DNA of 64,000 nt from JAKVCB01 sp965243695 (GCA_965243695.1 CBDEWC010000009.1:1-64000), one strand, 5' to 3'. Counted from the first letter of the stretch, positions 8,525 through 18,801 are shown. The notes: generated from the letters alone by a model not told the origin. Program-made: numbers and translations.

Positions 8525-8853
8525 GGGGGCTGTTTGGGAGTGGACAAGTGGCGGTTGGTCGCTTGCAGGGTGGGGCCTCGTGCGGACGGTACCGCCACCT
8601 ATAAAAACCATAGGTTATGTTCAGAATCGTGACAAAACAGGCCGGGGAACCGTGCGGTGGCGGCCTGTGGGTTTCCCGCAGCGGGGAGGCCCCATTTTGC
8701 ATTAATTGTGCAATCGTCCTAACCGGAACAATCGCGCGCCGGTCAGTTGATTTTGAGGTAGGTGACCTTACTGGTCGAAACCAATTGTGCGGGACTAGCC
8801 GGATGTCGAGGTTGCAGGATTCATGCGGCTAAAACGGTTGTTGAATTTCACGG
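8525..8853. other. Intergenic, no gene recognised
   Basis: Divergent region between the GGDEF gene (minus) and the membrane protein gene (plus). I see no coding frame and no clear promoter boxes. Confidence 0.45.
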
Positions 8854-8916
8854 ATGGTTGTTCAGCCGGCTTTGCCCGGTTTGGTTTTCATCAAGTTGTT
8901 GAGGCGCCGCATCAAG

Positions 8917-10098
8917 ATGGATGGTTCACTTGGTCGAGAAGGTCGGCGTCGCCGCGTGTTGAATGAAGAGATGGTTGCTGCGTCAGGTACTCAAGCTGCG
9001 GTTGGGCCCTCGAAGGACTTGGCCACGAACAAGAGCCCGCGACCGACCTATAGCGAAGCAGCCAGCAGTTCCAATCATGTGCGGGTTTCCGATTTTGTGC
9101 CTCGCCGGGCTAGTACCTTATGGTTTGCGTGGGTTCTTGGGTTGTTGGCAGTCTCGGGCCTGGTCGCACTCGACTACTACCAGGATGTTCTAGGGTCCTG
9201 GCTGGGTGAAACTCCTACCGGTAGTACCACCCTGTTTTCGATTTCTGGTGCCGGGAGTATAGGTAGTTGGTTCGCCAGTGCGGTGTTACTGCTGACAGCG
9301 GCTCACGCTGTTTTCATCTACTCCACTCGCCGACACCGCCTGGACGACTATCGCGGGCGGTACCGCGTTTGGCTTTGGGCGACGGTGGCTTGCCTGTTTT
9401 TAAGTATAAATTCGGTGACCGGTCTTCACACTGTGCTGGCAGTCACCGCGGCCAGATTTGTCGGTTGGACCGCTCTGCGGGGGCACGCGATTTGGTGGCT
9501 TGCTGCGGGGCTCGTCATGTTTGGATGGACCGCGATACGAGCCTTGCACGATGTATGGGAGAGCCGGTTGGCCCGCCTCGTCTCTCTAGCCACGCTGGTG
9601 ATTTTTTGCCTGGCGGCGGCCCAATATTTCTACGGTTTGCCAGGTCTTACGGATATCGATCCTGGTTTGACTCGATTAATCTCACCGGCGGCGGTTCTAC
9701 TGGCCTGGTTTTCTCTGTTAACCGCTGTTTCTGCCTATGCTCGTTTTGTGACTTTGGACGCCGACGGTTTGTTGTCCGTGTCAGAAGAGAAAAAGTCATC
9801 CGATAACGAGCCAGACGTGCGTTCCGCGGCCAATCGCAAAAAAGAAGCGTCTCAATTGGCCTCCTCGGTGCCGGCCAAGAAGGCAACCCCCGCAGCAACG
9901 TCCAAAGGGGCAAAGGGCGGCTACGATGATGGTAGGCCGGCCCAGAAGAGGTCGTCGACCGCAAAGCCGATTGAGTGGAACGATGGCAGCCTGCCCGACT
10001 CGGAGTACAGCGACTCGGAGCCCCGTAGACGCAAGTTGAGTAAGTCAGAACGCAAACGGCTGAGAAAACAAAAAGCGCAGCAACGTCGGGCTGCCTGA
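8917..10098 (+). CDS. Six-helix membrane protein, family not recognised
   Basis: 393 aa from the ATG at 8917 (MDGSLG...); an in-frame ATG at 8854 would add 21 residues. After a polar N-terminus of about 65 residues come six hydrophobic helices, beginning with TLWFAWVLGLLAVSG and ending with ISPAAVLLAWFSLLTAV. A long polar cytoplasmic tail of about 110 residues follows, rich in Ser, Lys and Arg and ending in a strongly basic RRRKLSKSERKRLRKQK stretch. No catalytic motif is visible. It precedes gltX by 230 bp; no functional link is evident. Confidence 0.65.
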   Translation: MDGSLGREGRRRRVLNEEMVAASGTQAAVGPSKDLATNKSPRPTYSEAASSSNHVRVSDFVPRRASTLWFAWVLGLLAVSGLVALDYYQDVLGSWLGETPTGSTTLFSISGAGSIGSWFASAVLLLTAAHAVFIYSTRRHRLDDYRGRYRVWLWATVACLFLSINSVTGLHTVLAVTAARFVGWTALRGHAIWWLAAGLVMFGWTAIRALHDVWESRLARLVSLATLVIFCLAAAQYFYGLPGLTDIDPGLTRLISPAAVLLAWFSLLTAVSAYARFVTLDADGLLSVSEEKKSSDNEPDVRSAANRKKEASQLASSVPAKKATPAATSKGAKGGYDDGRPAQKRSSTAKPIEWNDGSLPDSEYSDSEPRRRKLSKSERKRLRKQKAQQRRAA

Positions 10099-10327
10099 TT
10101 GAGGTGGATCGAAAAAATCAGTACGCTGGCGTGCCTGTTCGCTGCTAACGATAGTGTCTGTGGTCTTCGGAGCCTTGGTTTTAGTGGCGGTTCGCTTTTT
10201 GCGGGATAGGTGCTGCGGTTCTGTTCGATCGTGGTGGTTCGTGCCGCGCTGAGCCAGCGATACGGCTTTGTGATTTTGTCCCAGATTTTCACTTTCCCTT
10301 GTTTCTTCCAGACCGGCTGCTACCACG

Positions 10328-11871
10328 ATGACCGTTCGTACGCGTTTTGCTCCCAGTCCTACCGGTTACCTTCACATCGGTGGAGTTCGGACCGCACTGT
10401 TTAACTGGTTATTTGCCCGCAGCCAGGGCGGGGCAGTTTGTGCTGCGTATTGACGACACCGACCAGGACCGCAATGTGGCCGAGGCGCTGGCCCCCATCT
10501 TGCACGGATTTCGCTGGCTAGGATTGACATGGGACGAAGGCCCCCGAGGAAGGTGGGCCCCATGGTCCTTACTTTCAATCGCAGCGTGGCGACAAATATC
10601 AAGCTGCCGTAGATGCCTTGCTGGCCACTGGGGCCGCGTATCGCGATTTCTCCACGGCCGAGGAGATCGCGGCCGAACGGGAGGCTGCCCAGCAGGCTGG
10701 AACCGCGTTCACGTACAGTCGACGCTGGATGGCCGAGTCCGATGCAGATGTTGCTCGCTTTGAGGCTGACGGCCGTCGCAGCATTGTTCGACTCAAAATG
10801 CCACGCGAAGGAACTCTCAAGTTAGAGGACCTGGTTCGTGGCGCTGTCGAATTCAACTGGTCCCAGGAGCAGGACCACGTGATTCAGCGCGCCGACGGTA
10901 CTTGCCTCTACCACCTGGCAACCGTGGTGGATGATCACGATATGCAAATCTCTCACGTGATTCGTGCAGAGGAACATCTCTCCAATACGCCGCGGCAATG
11001 GTTTATTGCGGAGGCGCTTAACTATCAGCCTCCCCAGTTTGCCCACTTGCCCTTCGTGGCCGAGCCGGGCAGTTCACAAAAGTTGAGCAAACGCAAACTC
11101 GACAAATATCTCAAGAACCGCGAATTTTCCAGGTTGAATATGCATGGGCAGGCCATTGCAGAAAAACTCGCTTTGCCAATTTCCGCCGAGACTTTTAACC
11201 CGGTAATTGTCGACTTTTACGAACAGGTTGGCTATCTTCCCGATGCTTTGCTCAACTACTTGCTTCTTTTGGGGTGGTCACTTGACGATAAGACCGAAGA
11301 GTTTACGCGCGAGGAAATGATCGATTTGTTTTCCTTGCAGCGGGTTAACAAAGGGCCGGCAAGTTTTGACCCGCAAAAGCTCTTTGCATTTCAAGATCGG
11401 GCCATGCAAAAGATCGGCAGCAAGAAGAAAGTTGCGCTGACTATTTCTTTTCTGGAACGGGGCGGTTTTGTCAGTACCCCACCACCGTGTGAGACTGGCC
11501 CTGTCTTGAAACAGATTGTGGAAGCGGCCGGGGATCGCATTAAAGTTGCCGGTGATATTCTCGAGTTTGCCGATTTCTTCGTTCCGGATGACCAGCTGGA
11601 ATATGACCAGAAAGCTTTTGCAAAACGGCTCTGTAAGCCAGAGGAAGCTGTTTCCTTGCTGTCAGAATTTCGCGACGGACTTGCAACCACGGAGCCATTT
11701 ACTGCCGAGCGGATCGACGAATGGATGCATCAATTCGTGGACGCCCGGAAAATCAAGATTGGACAAATTGTTCACGCGGTACGTGTTGCCGTGACCGGCA
11801 AGGCGGTCGGATTTGGGGATCTTCGAAACCTTGGAAATTTTGGGACAAGAGAGATCCCTGAGGCGCATTGA
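10328..11871 (+). pseudogene. gltX: Glutamyl-tRNA synthetase, frame broken twice
   Basis: About 513 aa when repaired, normal for GltX, which charges tRNA-Glu. The N-terminus from the ATG at 10328 has the class I PSPTGYLHIGG motif, the middle has FVLRIDDTD, and the C-terminal part has the KLSKR (KMSKS-type) loop in SSQKLSKRKLD. One extra G in the GGGG run at 10430-10433 and one extra C in the CCCCC run at 10541-10545 break the frame; removing both restores an uninterrupted GGQFVLRIDDTDQ...WDEGPEEGGPHGPYF sequence. As it is normally essential, sequence error is likelier than a true pseudogene. Confidence 0.9.
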
Positions 11872-12094
11872 CCGGGCACTCGCTTTGGCCAGAGAAGGTT
11901 GACCGACCTTCCTGTCCCCCGCGTTTTTCAGGGGCCGGCGCACAAGTGTTTAGGGTTATGATGCCGGTTCGGAAATCACAGTGTGGACATGCAGTTTGTG
12001 CGGAGAGATATTTTTTGATGGAAATGGAATGCCATGGTAGGTTGAAGGCAGCGTGGGTCCTTTCTTTCTTCCTTCTTGTTCTCTGCCCCGTGTT

Positions 12095-13591
12095 ATGTCT
12101 ACAGGCAGCGACAAACCGTCTGGTCGCGAAGTTGCGATTCGCAATGCCCGATTGCGTCTGATCCAACTTGAAATCGAGTCGCACCGGGTCAAAGCTGAAC
12201 TTGCCCGACTCGAGGCAAGTCGCCAGGACGAAGCAGCCGACCGCTTGGTGAAAGGGATGCCAACTGTCGATTTCGGTGATGCTTCGCCAGCTTCTTGGAA
12301 ACGGGTTGTCCCTGACTCGGACCTTGGTTTGACCGACGAACTGTTGGCCTGGGCTGGGAACGTTGTTGCGACAAAACGCGTGTCAGCCGAGGTCCCTGCC
12401 TTGGTTCCCTTGGCGCCGTCGAAGCAAAAAGACAAGTCCAGTCCAGCGGCGCCGACCGAACAGAAGCAGCCGGACCGCGCGCAGCGACGGGCAGGTGCCC
12501 CTGAGGCAACTCGCCAACGGAGGCCAAAGCCAAAGTCGCGTCTAGAAGGATCCAGGCCAAAACCGCACGCCAAACAGCAGCGTAAAAGTCGCCGGTTACC
12601 AAAAAGGCTGCGCTCAGCGCCGGCCTGGTTGCTCAGTATCATCTTTCACGTGGCCGTGCTGGTCTTGTTTGGTTTGATTACGATGGTCTCTTTGCAAAAC
12701 GAAACGGTTCCAATCCTGGCCAGTTCGATTGACGCGGATGAGGCGCTGGTTGAAGAGCCAACGGAAATTGAGTTCGACCAGCCCGAACTCGAAGAAGCTG
12801 ACCTTGAGGAGATTGCCTCGGAGGATAGCCCGTTGGAAATGAGCGACCTGGAACCAGGCGGTTTTTCGGATTTGGCCGCAACGGCTGGCGGCGACAGTAG
12901 TCTGGAGTCAGAAATGGTCGATCGTCTCGCCGGTGACATTGGCTCGCTGATGGCAGTTGCTGGAAATGGTGAGCCGGGAGGTGGCGGACGACACGGCGGT
13001 ACGAGGTTTTTCGGCACTGTGGCTAAAGGGGAACGGTTTGTTTTTGTCGTTGACAACTCCGGCAGCATGCAAGAGGGAAGAATTGAGACTGCCTTTCTGC
13101 AACTCATTTCCAGTGTGGAGTTGATGAGGCCTGAGCAGGAGTTTTTTGTCATTTTCTACAGTGACCGCGCTTATCCCTTGTTCTATCCCGATTCGGCGGA
13201 CCACTTGGTGCCTGCCACTCGAGAGAATGTCCAACGTTTGAAGGCGTGGTTAGCGAGCGTGGAACTCTGTTCAGGCGGCGATTTAGTCGAGGCCATAGAA
13301 CTGGCGATTGAACTTCGCCCCGATGTGGTCTTCATGCTATCTGACGGCGCCATTAACAGTCAGCGTACGATGAGTTTTATGACCGATCCAAACAGCTGGA
13401 CTTTTGCGGTACATACCTTTGGGATGAACGTCAAAGGACCAGAGCAGGCCAAGAAGCTTGGTGTCATTGCTCAAGCTAACCGTGGGACGTTCCAACTGGT
13501 GCAGCCGAGCCCGGCGGCGATTCAGTTATCGCAACAGCGCCCCGTGAGGTACAACAAGCGGGGTGCCACGTGGAGTGAGAATGGGCGCTAG
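12095..13591 (+). CDS. Membrane-anchored von Willebrand factor A-domain protein
   Basis: 498 aa from the ATG at 12095; a GTG 14 codons upstream gives an unlikely extension. The layout is a helical charged N-terminus (about 1-60), a basic Lys/Arg/Pro-rich linker, one transmembrane helix (about 176-199), an acidic Glu/Asp-rich stretch, a Gly-rich segment, then a C-terminal vWA domain (about 315-490). MIDAS residues are visible: DNSGSM (320-325) and SDG in the later strand. The first half is probably cytoplasmic and the vWA domain outside. Ligand unknown. The architecture recurs in planctomycetes. Confidence 0.75.
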   Translation: MSTGSDKPSGREVAIRNARLRLIQLEIESHRVKAELARLEASRQDEAADRLVKGMPTVDFGDASPASWKRVVPDSDLGLTDELLAWAGNVVATKRVSAEVPALVPLAPSKQKDKSSPAAPTEQKQPDRAQRRAGAPEATRQRRPKPKSRLEGSRPKPHAKQQRKSRRLPKRLRSAPAWLLSIIFHVAVLVLFGLITMVSLQNETVPILASSIDADEALVEEPTEIEFDQPELEEADLEEIASEDSPLEMSDLEPGGFSDLAATAGGDSSLESEMVDRLAGDIGSLMAVAGNGEPGGGGRHGGTRFFGTVAKGERFVFVVDNSGSMQEGRIETAFLQLISSVELMRPEQEFFVIFYSDRAYPLFYPDSADHLVPATRENVQRLKAWLASVELCSGGDLVEAIELAIELRPDVVFMLSDGAINSQRTMSFMTDPNSWTFAVHTFGMNVKGPEQAKKLGVIAQANRGTFQLVQPSPAAIQLSQQRPVRYNKRGATWSENGR

Positions 13592-14330
13592 CCGTATCGA
13601 CCACGAACCGTGTTCCCAGGAGTTTGAGACGGTTTTGTTTTCCCAGGCGACCTCCGGCACGATCTCCAGTCGAGCCCTCTGCCACTGAAAAATCTGAAAA
13701 CACCGTCCCCGGCAGGCTGAGGCGGTGATCTTGCTGCGGCAGCGATGGCCTGAGTAGCGTAGTTGCCGAAGGTATTTGGCAGCGGTAAAAACTGCGTCTT
13801 CTCAAAGGTTGCGAGAAGGTATGAGCCGGCGATCTTCCAAAAAAATAAGGCTTGCTATGGTGGTATCGCCTGGCACTGGTGCCATTGGCAGCGGTTCCGA
13901 AAGTGCGCTTGGGAGCCCTGTTTGCAGGGGAAGATCAGTCGGGTGGGCTTTGAGGCGGTCTACTAGGTCATGTTGCAGGCCCAGGGAAGTGCTAGCGGCC
14001 CTGGGGGTTTGACTGGGAATGACCTGTTGCAAGCAGCGTCAATTGATATTGACCCCTGGTAGGAGGTCACTACAATCCCACCGCTTTTCGGTTTCGGTGG
14101 TGGTTCGCAAGTGGGGTGGCTGTCAGTTGGGCAGGACCGGCCCTTGGGCTCGCACCGATATCGATGGACTTTTGTTATTACGAATTTGGGAGAATTAGAA
14201 CTCCAATCGTCGTGTCCGGTTCCTGTTGGATTGGACCAACGGATTGGCGCTGCCGCAAGCCGATTTCATTCAGTCAGCTGGGCCAGTGACGATGATTATA
14301 TTGACAGACACGCGGGAGACGAAGAAAGCT
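13592..14330. other. Long intergenic stretch, nothing firmly identified
   Basis: 740 bp without a convincing frame. A CCCAGGG/CCCTGGG hairpin lies near 13979-14005 with only three T after it. The imperfect palindrome GTCAATTGATATTGAC at about 14038-14053 could be an operator for the lipoprotein gene downstream; this is a guess from symmetry alone. Confidence 0.4.
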
Positions 14331-15629
14331 ATGTCAGGACGCCACTCATTAACTGTTTTGTACGCTATGACAATCGTCGGACTTTTGGGGTGCCAGTCGG
14401 GGCCTCGTTGGGCTTGGTGGAGAGATAGCGGTGCGCCGCCTACCGATACGTCGCTGGTTGCCCGTGCTGCTGTAGATGCGGCAAACACGCCAACTCCCGG
14501 CACGGAACCTGCTACCGTTGTGGGGTCTGATTCCAGCGAGTTGGCATCCAGTCCTGTAGTTCCCAGTGCCATAGTTCCCAGTGCCGTGGAAAAAACTGGC
14601 TTGCCTTCTGCGCAAGCAATTCCCCAAACTATCGCTACCCGGGTCGGACCAGCCCAGTCACCTCCAGCAGCGGTTGTTACGGCCAGTGCGGTTCAGGCCA
14701 GTGCGGTTCAGGGCAGTACGGTTCAGGACGGCCGGTCGAGTTTGGTTCCGCCAGGTTCTGCCGATACGGTTGCCCAGGCGCCGATTGCCAGCTATACCCC
14801 ACCTGGCACGCCACCTCCGCTAGCCTCCTCGAAATCGCCGCTGTCAGCCAGTTCGGTGGCGTCAGTCGCGGCTCCCAAGGGTGCAACGCCCAGATCAGCG
14901 GGGCCCTATGATCCGGCCATGTACGAGGCTTCGAGGAGTCCCCGGGTCGCGGTTGCATCTAGCGGACCGACCCGTTATTCAGAGGCCGCGCAAAAGGATC
15001 GGTATGCCACCAATGGCGGGCCGGCTGTGGGGCTCGCGGATCGATACGCGGTTTCGCCTGCCAGTGGAGTCGCACCAAAAACATCCGCGGTGCAGCAAGC
15101 ATCACAAGCCAATATTGATGCTACTGGTTCCCCGCTTGTGACGGTTCCTGCTGCTCAACCAGCGCCGTCTGGCCAAATAGCCACAGGGCCCTCAAGTGGG
15201 GGACTTGCAAATGGAGGGTACCCCACCAACAGTGTTGGCAATCGTTATGCTGCCTCGCCGCCTGCAGTGAGTTCTGCTGCGCGCCCAAGTGAACCTCCGG
15301 CGACCATTGCGAGTCGAGGTGTGCCTGTCCAGGCAGAAAATGTAGCGACAGCGCCCTTTGAGCGAACGAATCGGACTGTTGGAGCAATTCCTCAGCCGGT
15401 GCCACAGGTAAGTTCGGTTGCTGCGGCAAAAGCAGCAAAGCCTATCGGTCAGTATCGTCCTGGTGGAACATCGACCTATTCTTTGGGGGAAGTAGAACTG
15501 GCGAGCCGCTTGGTGCCTACGGGCCGAGTTGGTGGATCCCAGGCTGAAGGAGGGGCAGCGCCGTCCACCCTTGTTCCAGGCTACACTCCCGAGAGGCCAG
15601 CCGGCGGGTCTGCTACGCGGACGTACTGA
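14331..15629 (+). CDS. Low-complexity Ala/Pro/Ser/Thr-rich lipoprotein
   Basis: 432 aa from the ATG at 14331 (MSGRHSLTVLYAM...). A short hydrophobic stretch ends in the lipobox LLGC at about residues 19-22, so I infer a lipid-anchored exported protein. The rest is Ala, Pro, Ser, Thr, Val and Gly with no globular signature, including short coding repeats such as ASAVQASAVQGSTVQ (near 14690-14730) and a duplicated VPSA-type unit near 14560. Tyrosine-containing segments (RYA...) recur every 50-80 residues. It resembles disordered cell-surface or periplasm-spanning proteins. No known function. Confidence 0.65.
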   Translation: MSGRHSLTVLYAMTIVGLLGCQSGPRWAWWRDSGAPPTDTSLVARAAVDAANTPTPGTEPATVVGSDSSELASSPVVPSAIVPSAVEKTGLPSAQAIPQTIATRVGPAQSPPAAVVTASAVQASAVQGSTVQDGRSSLVPPGSADTVAQAPIASYTPPGTPPPLASSKSPLSASSVASVAAPKGATPRSAGPYDPAMYEASRSPRVAVASSGPTRYSEAAQKDRYATNGGPAVGLADRYAVSPASGVAPKTSAVQQASQANIDATGSPLVTVPAAQPAPSGQIATGPSSGGLANGGYPTNSVGNRYAASPPAVSSAARPSEPPATIASRGVPVQAENVATAPFERTNRTVGAIPQPVPQVSSVAAAKAAKPIGQYRPGGTSTYSLGEVELASRLVPTGRVGGSQAEGGAAPSTLVPGYTPERPAGGSATRTY

Positions 15630-15699
15630 TGCCGGTTGTCATGCCATTTTGTATGCGGACGCGGGGTGCAATTATTAAGCAGTTAGGCTGCCGGATTTT

Positions 15700-16023
15700 C
15701 TACCAGCCCATCACCATGTTTGACTCGACTACCTTGCGGGACTGTTCCAGGTCTGCTCCGGTTTGTTGCATATAAAGTCGAATAGCGTGGACCTTGTCGC
15801 CTTCTGCTTTTGCCAGGCAATCTCGGGCAGTGTGGCATGGGTCCATGCTGCCAGAAATTCCAAGCGCCCATTTCGAGATAACCCACGTGTCACGTGGTCG
15901 CTTTGTTTGTCGGATAATGGTTTCCTGCGGGTAGGCGGCGGTGACGGCAGAGGTTGCAACGTCATCGTCTTCCGCCCAAGTAATGAGGATGTGGTTCTCG
16001 GTTTCTACTTCGAACAGGGGCAT
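15700..16023 (-). CDS. Small protein with L7/L12-like C-terminal helical motif
   Basis: 107 aa, started by an ATG at 16023 with GGAGAAACA just upstream. The first half is a compact polar domain beginning MPLFEVETEN that I do not recognise. The last 30 residues (DKVHAIRLYMQQTGADLEQSRKVVE, split here for length as DKVHAIRLYM and QQTGADLEQSRKVVE) resemble the helix-turn-helix end of ribosomal protein L7/L12 C-terminal-like domains. Its genomic position, between the lipoprotein and TPR genes on the opposite strand, gives no clue. Confidence 0.6.
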   Translation of the reverse strand: MPLFEVETENHILITWAEDDDVATSAVTAAYPQETIIRQTKRPRDTWVISKWALGISGSMDPCHTARDCLAKAEGDKVHAIRLYMQQTGADLEQSRKVVESNMVMGW

Positions 16024-16438
16024 TTGTTTCTCCGTACAGCAATAAAGAACTCCTTGGTTTTGGCAAGGGAGTGCCTGGTCGGCTGCCCAAACAAGGGGCT
16101 ATTGGTCCGACCCAATAAGGATCGTAGGGAATCAGAGGGCTCGTGGTCAACTTGTCGGGTAAAACGGTCGAGGTTTCGTCTTGGTGGTAGCTCAGCTTGG
16201 ATGCTTAAGCCAGCCTGTTTGCCCTAATATGCCTACCCTCCTGTTATTCAGCAAGTAGCCAATTCTATATACTGAAAATTGGTTCGTTTTTGTCGAGGTG
16301 GTTTGTGGCTGTCCCGCATCACCATTTGGCCGCAAGAGAAACGAAAAGGGCTTAGCGAGATGTTTGCCATAAACTCCATGCTTTGGCCTGCTACCGGGTG
16401 ATTTTTCGAGCAAGACCTCTATTATTGTCAACCTGGCT
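16024..16438. other. Intergenic, divergent promoter region
   Basis: No coding frame. It separates the minus-strand small gene from the plus-strand TPR gene. A TATACT near 16266-16271 could be a -10 box for the TPR gene, without a convincing -35 partner. Confidence 0.4.
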
Positions 16439-17398
16439 ATGTCTGACCCTTCAGCGGACGATACACGAGACCAATCACCAAGCAAGGCTCCGCAGTCGGT
16501 GCCTGCTGGGGTCGACGCTGAACAACCTGTGGGTTCCCTACTGTGGGGCCGCTGGTCACTGATTTTGTTGACCCTTGTTGCATTGTGTGCGGTTTACCAT
16601 CGGGAGGCTAGGCATACGGTGTGTCGGTTTGTTGCCAAACGCCACGCCGATACCGCGAGCGGACTTTTGGTGAATGAAGATGTTGCGGGAGCTCTTGCGA
16701 AGGTGGAGCAGGCTCTGCGGTGGTTGCCGAATGATTCGGCGTTGGTCTATTTGCGGGGACAGATCTTTGCCGAAAATGAGAATTGGCAAGCTAGCTTGGG
16801 GGATTACACCCATGTGATCGAGGAGCTTGCGCCGGAATTTGCTTTCGTCTATGTGAAACGGGCTGCAGTGCACGAGCAGATGGGCAATTATGTGCTTGCC
16901 TTAGAGGACGTCGAGCAGGCAATGAAGTTCTCGCCCGCAGGTGAACTATCTCTGCTGAACCATCATGCGTACCTCTGTGGATTGGCGAACGTCAAGCTTG
17001 ACGCTGCTCAGGCAGAAATTAATCAAGCGCTGAAGTTGTATAGGGAAGAAGCTCAACGCCAGGGACGGACGAATGTTGAGCCGGCTGCCTTTCTCGACAC
17101 GCGCGGGTTCGTGCATTATCGACTTGGCCAGTACGACCAGGCTCTCTCTGACATCACAAAAGGGCTCCGCTATCTGGGCGTCGAGAGGAAGGCGACCTTG
17201 GAAAAAATCACCAAGCACGAGATTTCAGTTAGGGGGCCGATGCGCGCGTACGACCAAATGCAAGGTGAGATTCTCTACCACCGGGGGCTCGTGCGACAGG
17301 CATTGGGGCAAACCGAAGAGGCGGAGAAGGACTTTGGTTCTGCGGTTGAACTCGGTTATGAGATCCCGCCTGCGCCCAGCCAGCCCGTGGCACAATGA
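16439..17398 (+). CDS. Membrane-anchored TPR protein
   Basis: 319 aa. An N-terminal polar segment of about 35 residues is followed by one transmembrane helix (WSLILLTLVALCAVYH). The remainder is all-helical with tetratricopeptide-like 34-residue repeats, e.g. AGALAKVEQALRWLPNDSAL, then FVYVKRAAVHEQMGNYVLAL and a later RLGQYDQALSDITKGLRYL. TPRs bind partner proteins; the partner is unknown. The C-terminal repeat carries ALGQTEEAEKDFGSAVELGY. Confidence 0.8.
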   Translation: MSDPSADDTRDQSPSKAPQSVPAGVDAEQPVGSLLWGRWSLILLTLVALCAVYHREARHTVCRFVAKRHADTASGLLVNEDVAGALAKVEQALRWLPNDSALVYLRGQIFAENENWQASLGDYTHVIEELAPEFAFVYVKRAAVHEQMGNYVLALEDVEQAMKFSPAGELSLLNHHAYLCGLANVKLDAAQAEINQALKLYREEAQRQGRTNVEPAAFLDTRGFVHYRLGQYDQALSDITKGLRYLGVERKATLEKITKHEISVRGPMRAYDQMQGEILYHRGLVRQALGQTEEAEKDFGSAVELGYEIPPAPSQPVAQ

Positions 17399-17497
17399 AA
17401 GATTGTTGAAACATCAGCGGCTCACCTGGAGTCAAGATGGCTGGTTTGGCTCCGGTATGTGATGTGAGATGTTGGTTCGCGAATTCGCCGACGCAGT

Positions 17498-17671
17498 TCA
17501 TCGTTTGTGGCCGCAGCCAAAGACCAGAAAGAACAGGCCCAGCGAAGTCCCTCCCACTAACGCGAGGATCCACTCCTCCTGGGTCAGCTCCATTAGCCAC
17601 GTCCATGTGTGGCCGACCATTTTGTGGGAATAGGTACGCAGTTCAGTGAGGATAGCGTTGACCTTGTTCAC
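17498..17671 (-). CDS. Small membrane protein (57 aa), unrecognised
   Basis: The frame starts at a GTG at 17671 with GGAG 9 bp upstream, or at an internal ATG at 17620 or 17593. It contains one convincing hydrophobic helix (ILALVGGTSLGLFFLVFGCG) ending in the basic tail HKR, and before it an amphipathic MELTQEEW segment. Length and composition are typical of single-pass small proteins. It lies in an otherwise empty gap downstream of the SDR gene on the same strand and may be co-transcribed with it. Evidence is compositional only. Confidence 0.45.
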   Translation of the reverse strand: MNKVNAILTELRTYSHKMVGHTWTWLMELTQEEWILALVGGTSLGLFFLVFGCGHKR

Positions 17672-17863
17672 CGGTAATGTCTCCGCATACGACCTTTTGC
17701 TTTTGCTCCTACTATTCCTATTTCAAAGGTACCTTGCAATTGGAAGTCGTGGCGGTTGGGTTCGGTTGCGGTGCACGAGGGGCCGCCATGTGCCGCTTGC
17801 TAGCGACACAGTTTTTGAATGGGGAACCTGGGAATATCTTTACAACCGTCGCTACCAGTTCCC

Positions 17864-18601
17864 CTACGAGATCATTCCCCCGTCGACGACCACGGTTTGA
17901 CCGGTTACGAAACTGGCCTGACTGATAAGCCCGTGGGCAACTTCGGCGATATCTGCGGGAAGGGCAATTCGACCAAGGGGGGTTCCCTGGCTAAGGCGAT
18001 TGACGTGTTCCTCGTGCCCTTCGACCCAGCGGGTTTGTACGATGCCCGGTGCGATGCTGTTGACACGGACTTCCGGTGCCATCACACGGGCAAGCGACTT
18101 GGTGACGCTGATTGCCGCAGCCTTGGAAGCTGCATAGGCGACTGAAGAACCCTGCCCGATCAGGCCTGCCACTGACGTGATATTCACGATGCAGCCCTCC
18201 TGTTTTTTTAGCTCGGGATAGGCGGCACGCGAGCATTGGAAAAGTCCTTTGACATTCACATCCATGATTCGGTTCCAATGTTCCTCCTGGAGGCCTTCCA
18301 GGTCTTCCATTTCCACGAAGAATGTACAGCCAGCATTGTTTACCAGAATGTCGAGTTGTCCAAATTGGTCCACGACGGCCGCGACCATTTTTCGAACCTG
18401 GGAGTCGTTGGCCACATCGGCCTGGCATGTGATGGATTGCGTGCCTAAGGCCGTGCATTCGTTGCTTGTTTTGGTGGCATCTTCTTCAGAGCGGGAGTAA
18501 TTTAAGGCAGTATTCACTCCGCTGCTGGCCAGTTGAAGTGCAATGGCTCGGCCAATCCCAGTGCCGCCACCGGTAATCAGGGCAACCTTGTTCGTGAGCA
18601 T
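17864..18601 (-). CDS. SDR-family oxidoreductase, FabG-like
   Basis: 245 aa with an AAGGA ribosome site 7 bp before the ATG at 18601. Classical short-chain dehydrogenase: GGGTGIGRA nucleotide loop near residue 10, NNAG near 88, catalytic Ser in NITSV, and YAASKAA with Tyr/Lys of the active site. The C-terminal SFVTGQTVVVDGGMIS is typical of 3-oxoacyl-ACP reductase-like SDRs. Substrate not predictable; with no other fab genes nearby, a catabolic or generic ketoreductase role is equally possible. Confidence 0.88.
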   Translation of the reverse strand: MLTNKVALITGGGTGIGRAIALQLASSGVNTALNYSRSEEDATKTSNECTALGTQSITCQADVANDSQVRKMVAAVVDQFGQLDILVNNAGCTFFVEMEDLEGLQEEHWNRIMDVNVKGLFQCSRAAYPELKKQEGCIVNITSVAGLIGQGSSVAYAASKAAAISVTKSLARVMAPEVRVNSIAPGIVQTRWVEGHEEHVNRLSQGTPLGRIALPADIAEVAHGLISQASFVTGQTVVVDGGMIS

Positions 18602-18801
18602 AGATCATTCCTTAAGTATTTCAGCTGTGGTATGGAGATTCCTGGTATTTATCTTCTCCGACGGAGCGACAACTCGCCGTTAGAAAGACAAAAATCGAAG
18701 TCGCGTTGACGCGACGCTGGCTGACGATGCGATTGTTTTGTAGGTTACGTGAAGCGGAGCTATCTGCGTCACAAGACCTCCAAGCAGAGCAGAAATGAAC
18801 C

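Noticed and set aside
13979..14008. Terminator-like hairpin CCCAGGG/CCCTGGG.
   Set aside because: Long loop and only three T follow; too weak to call.
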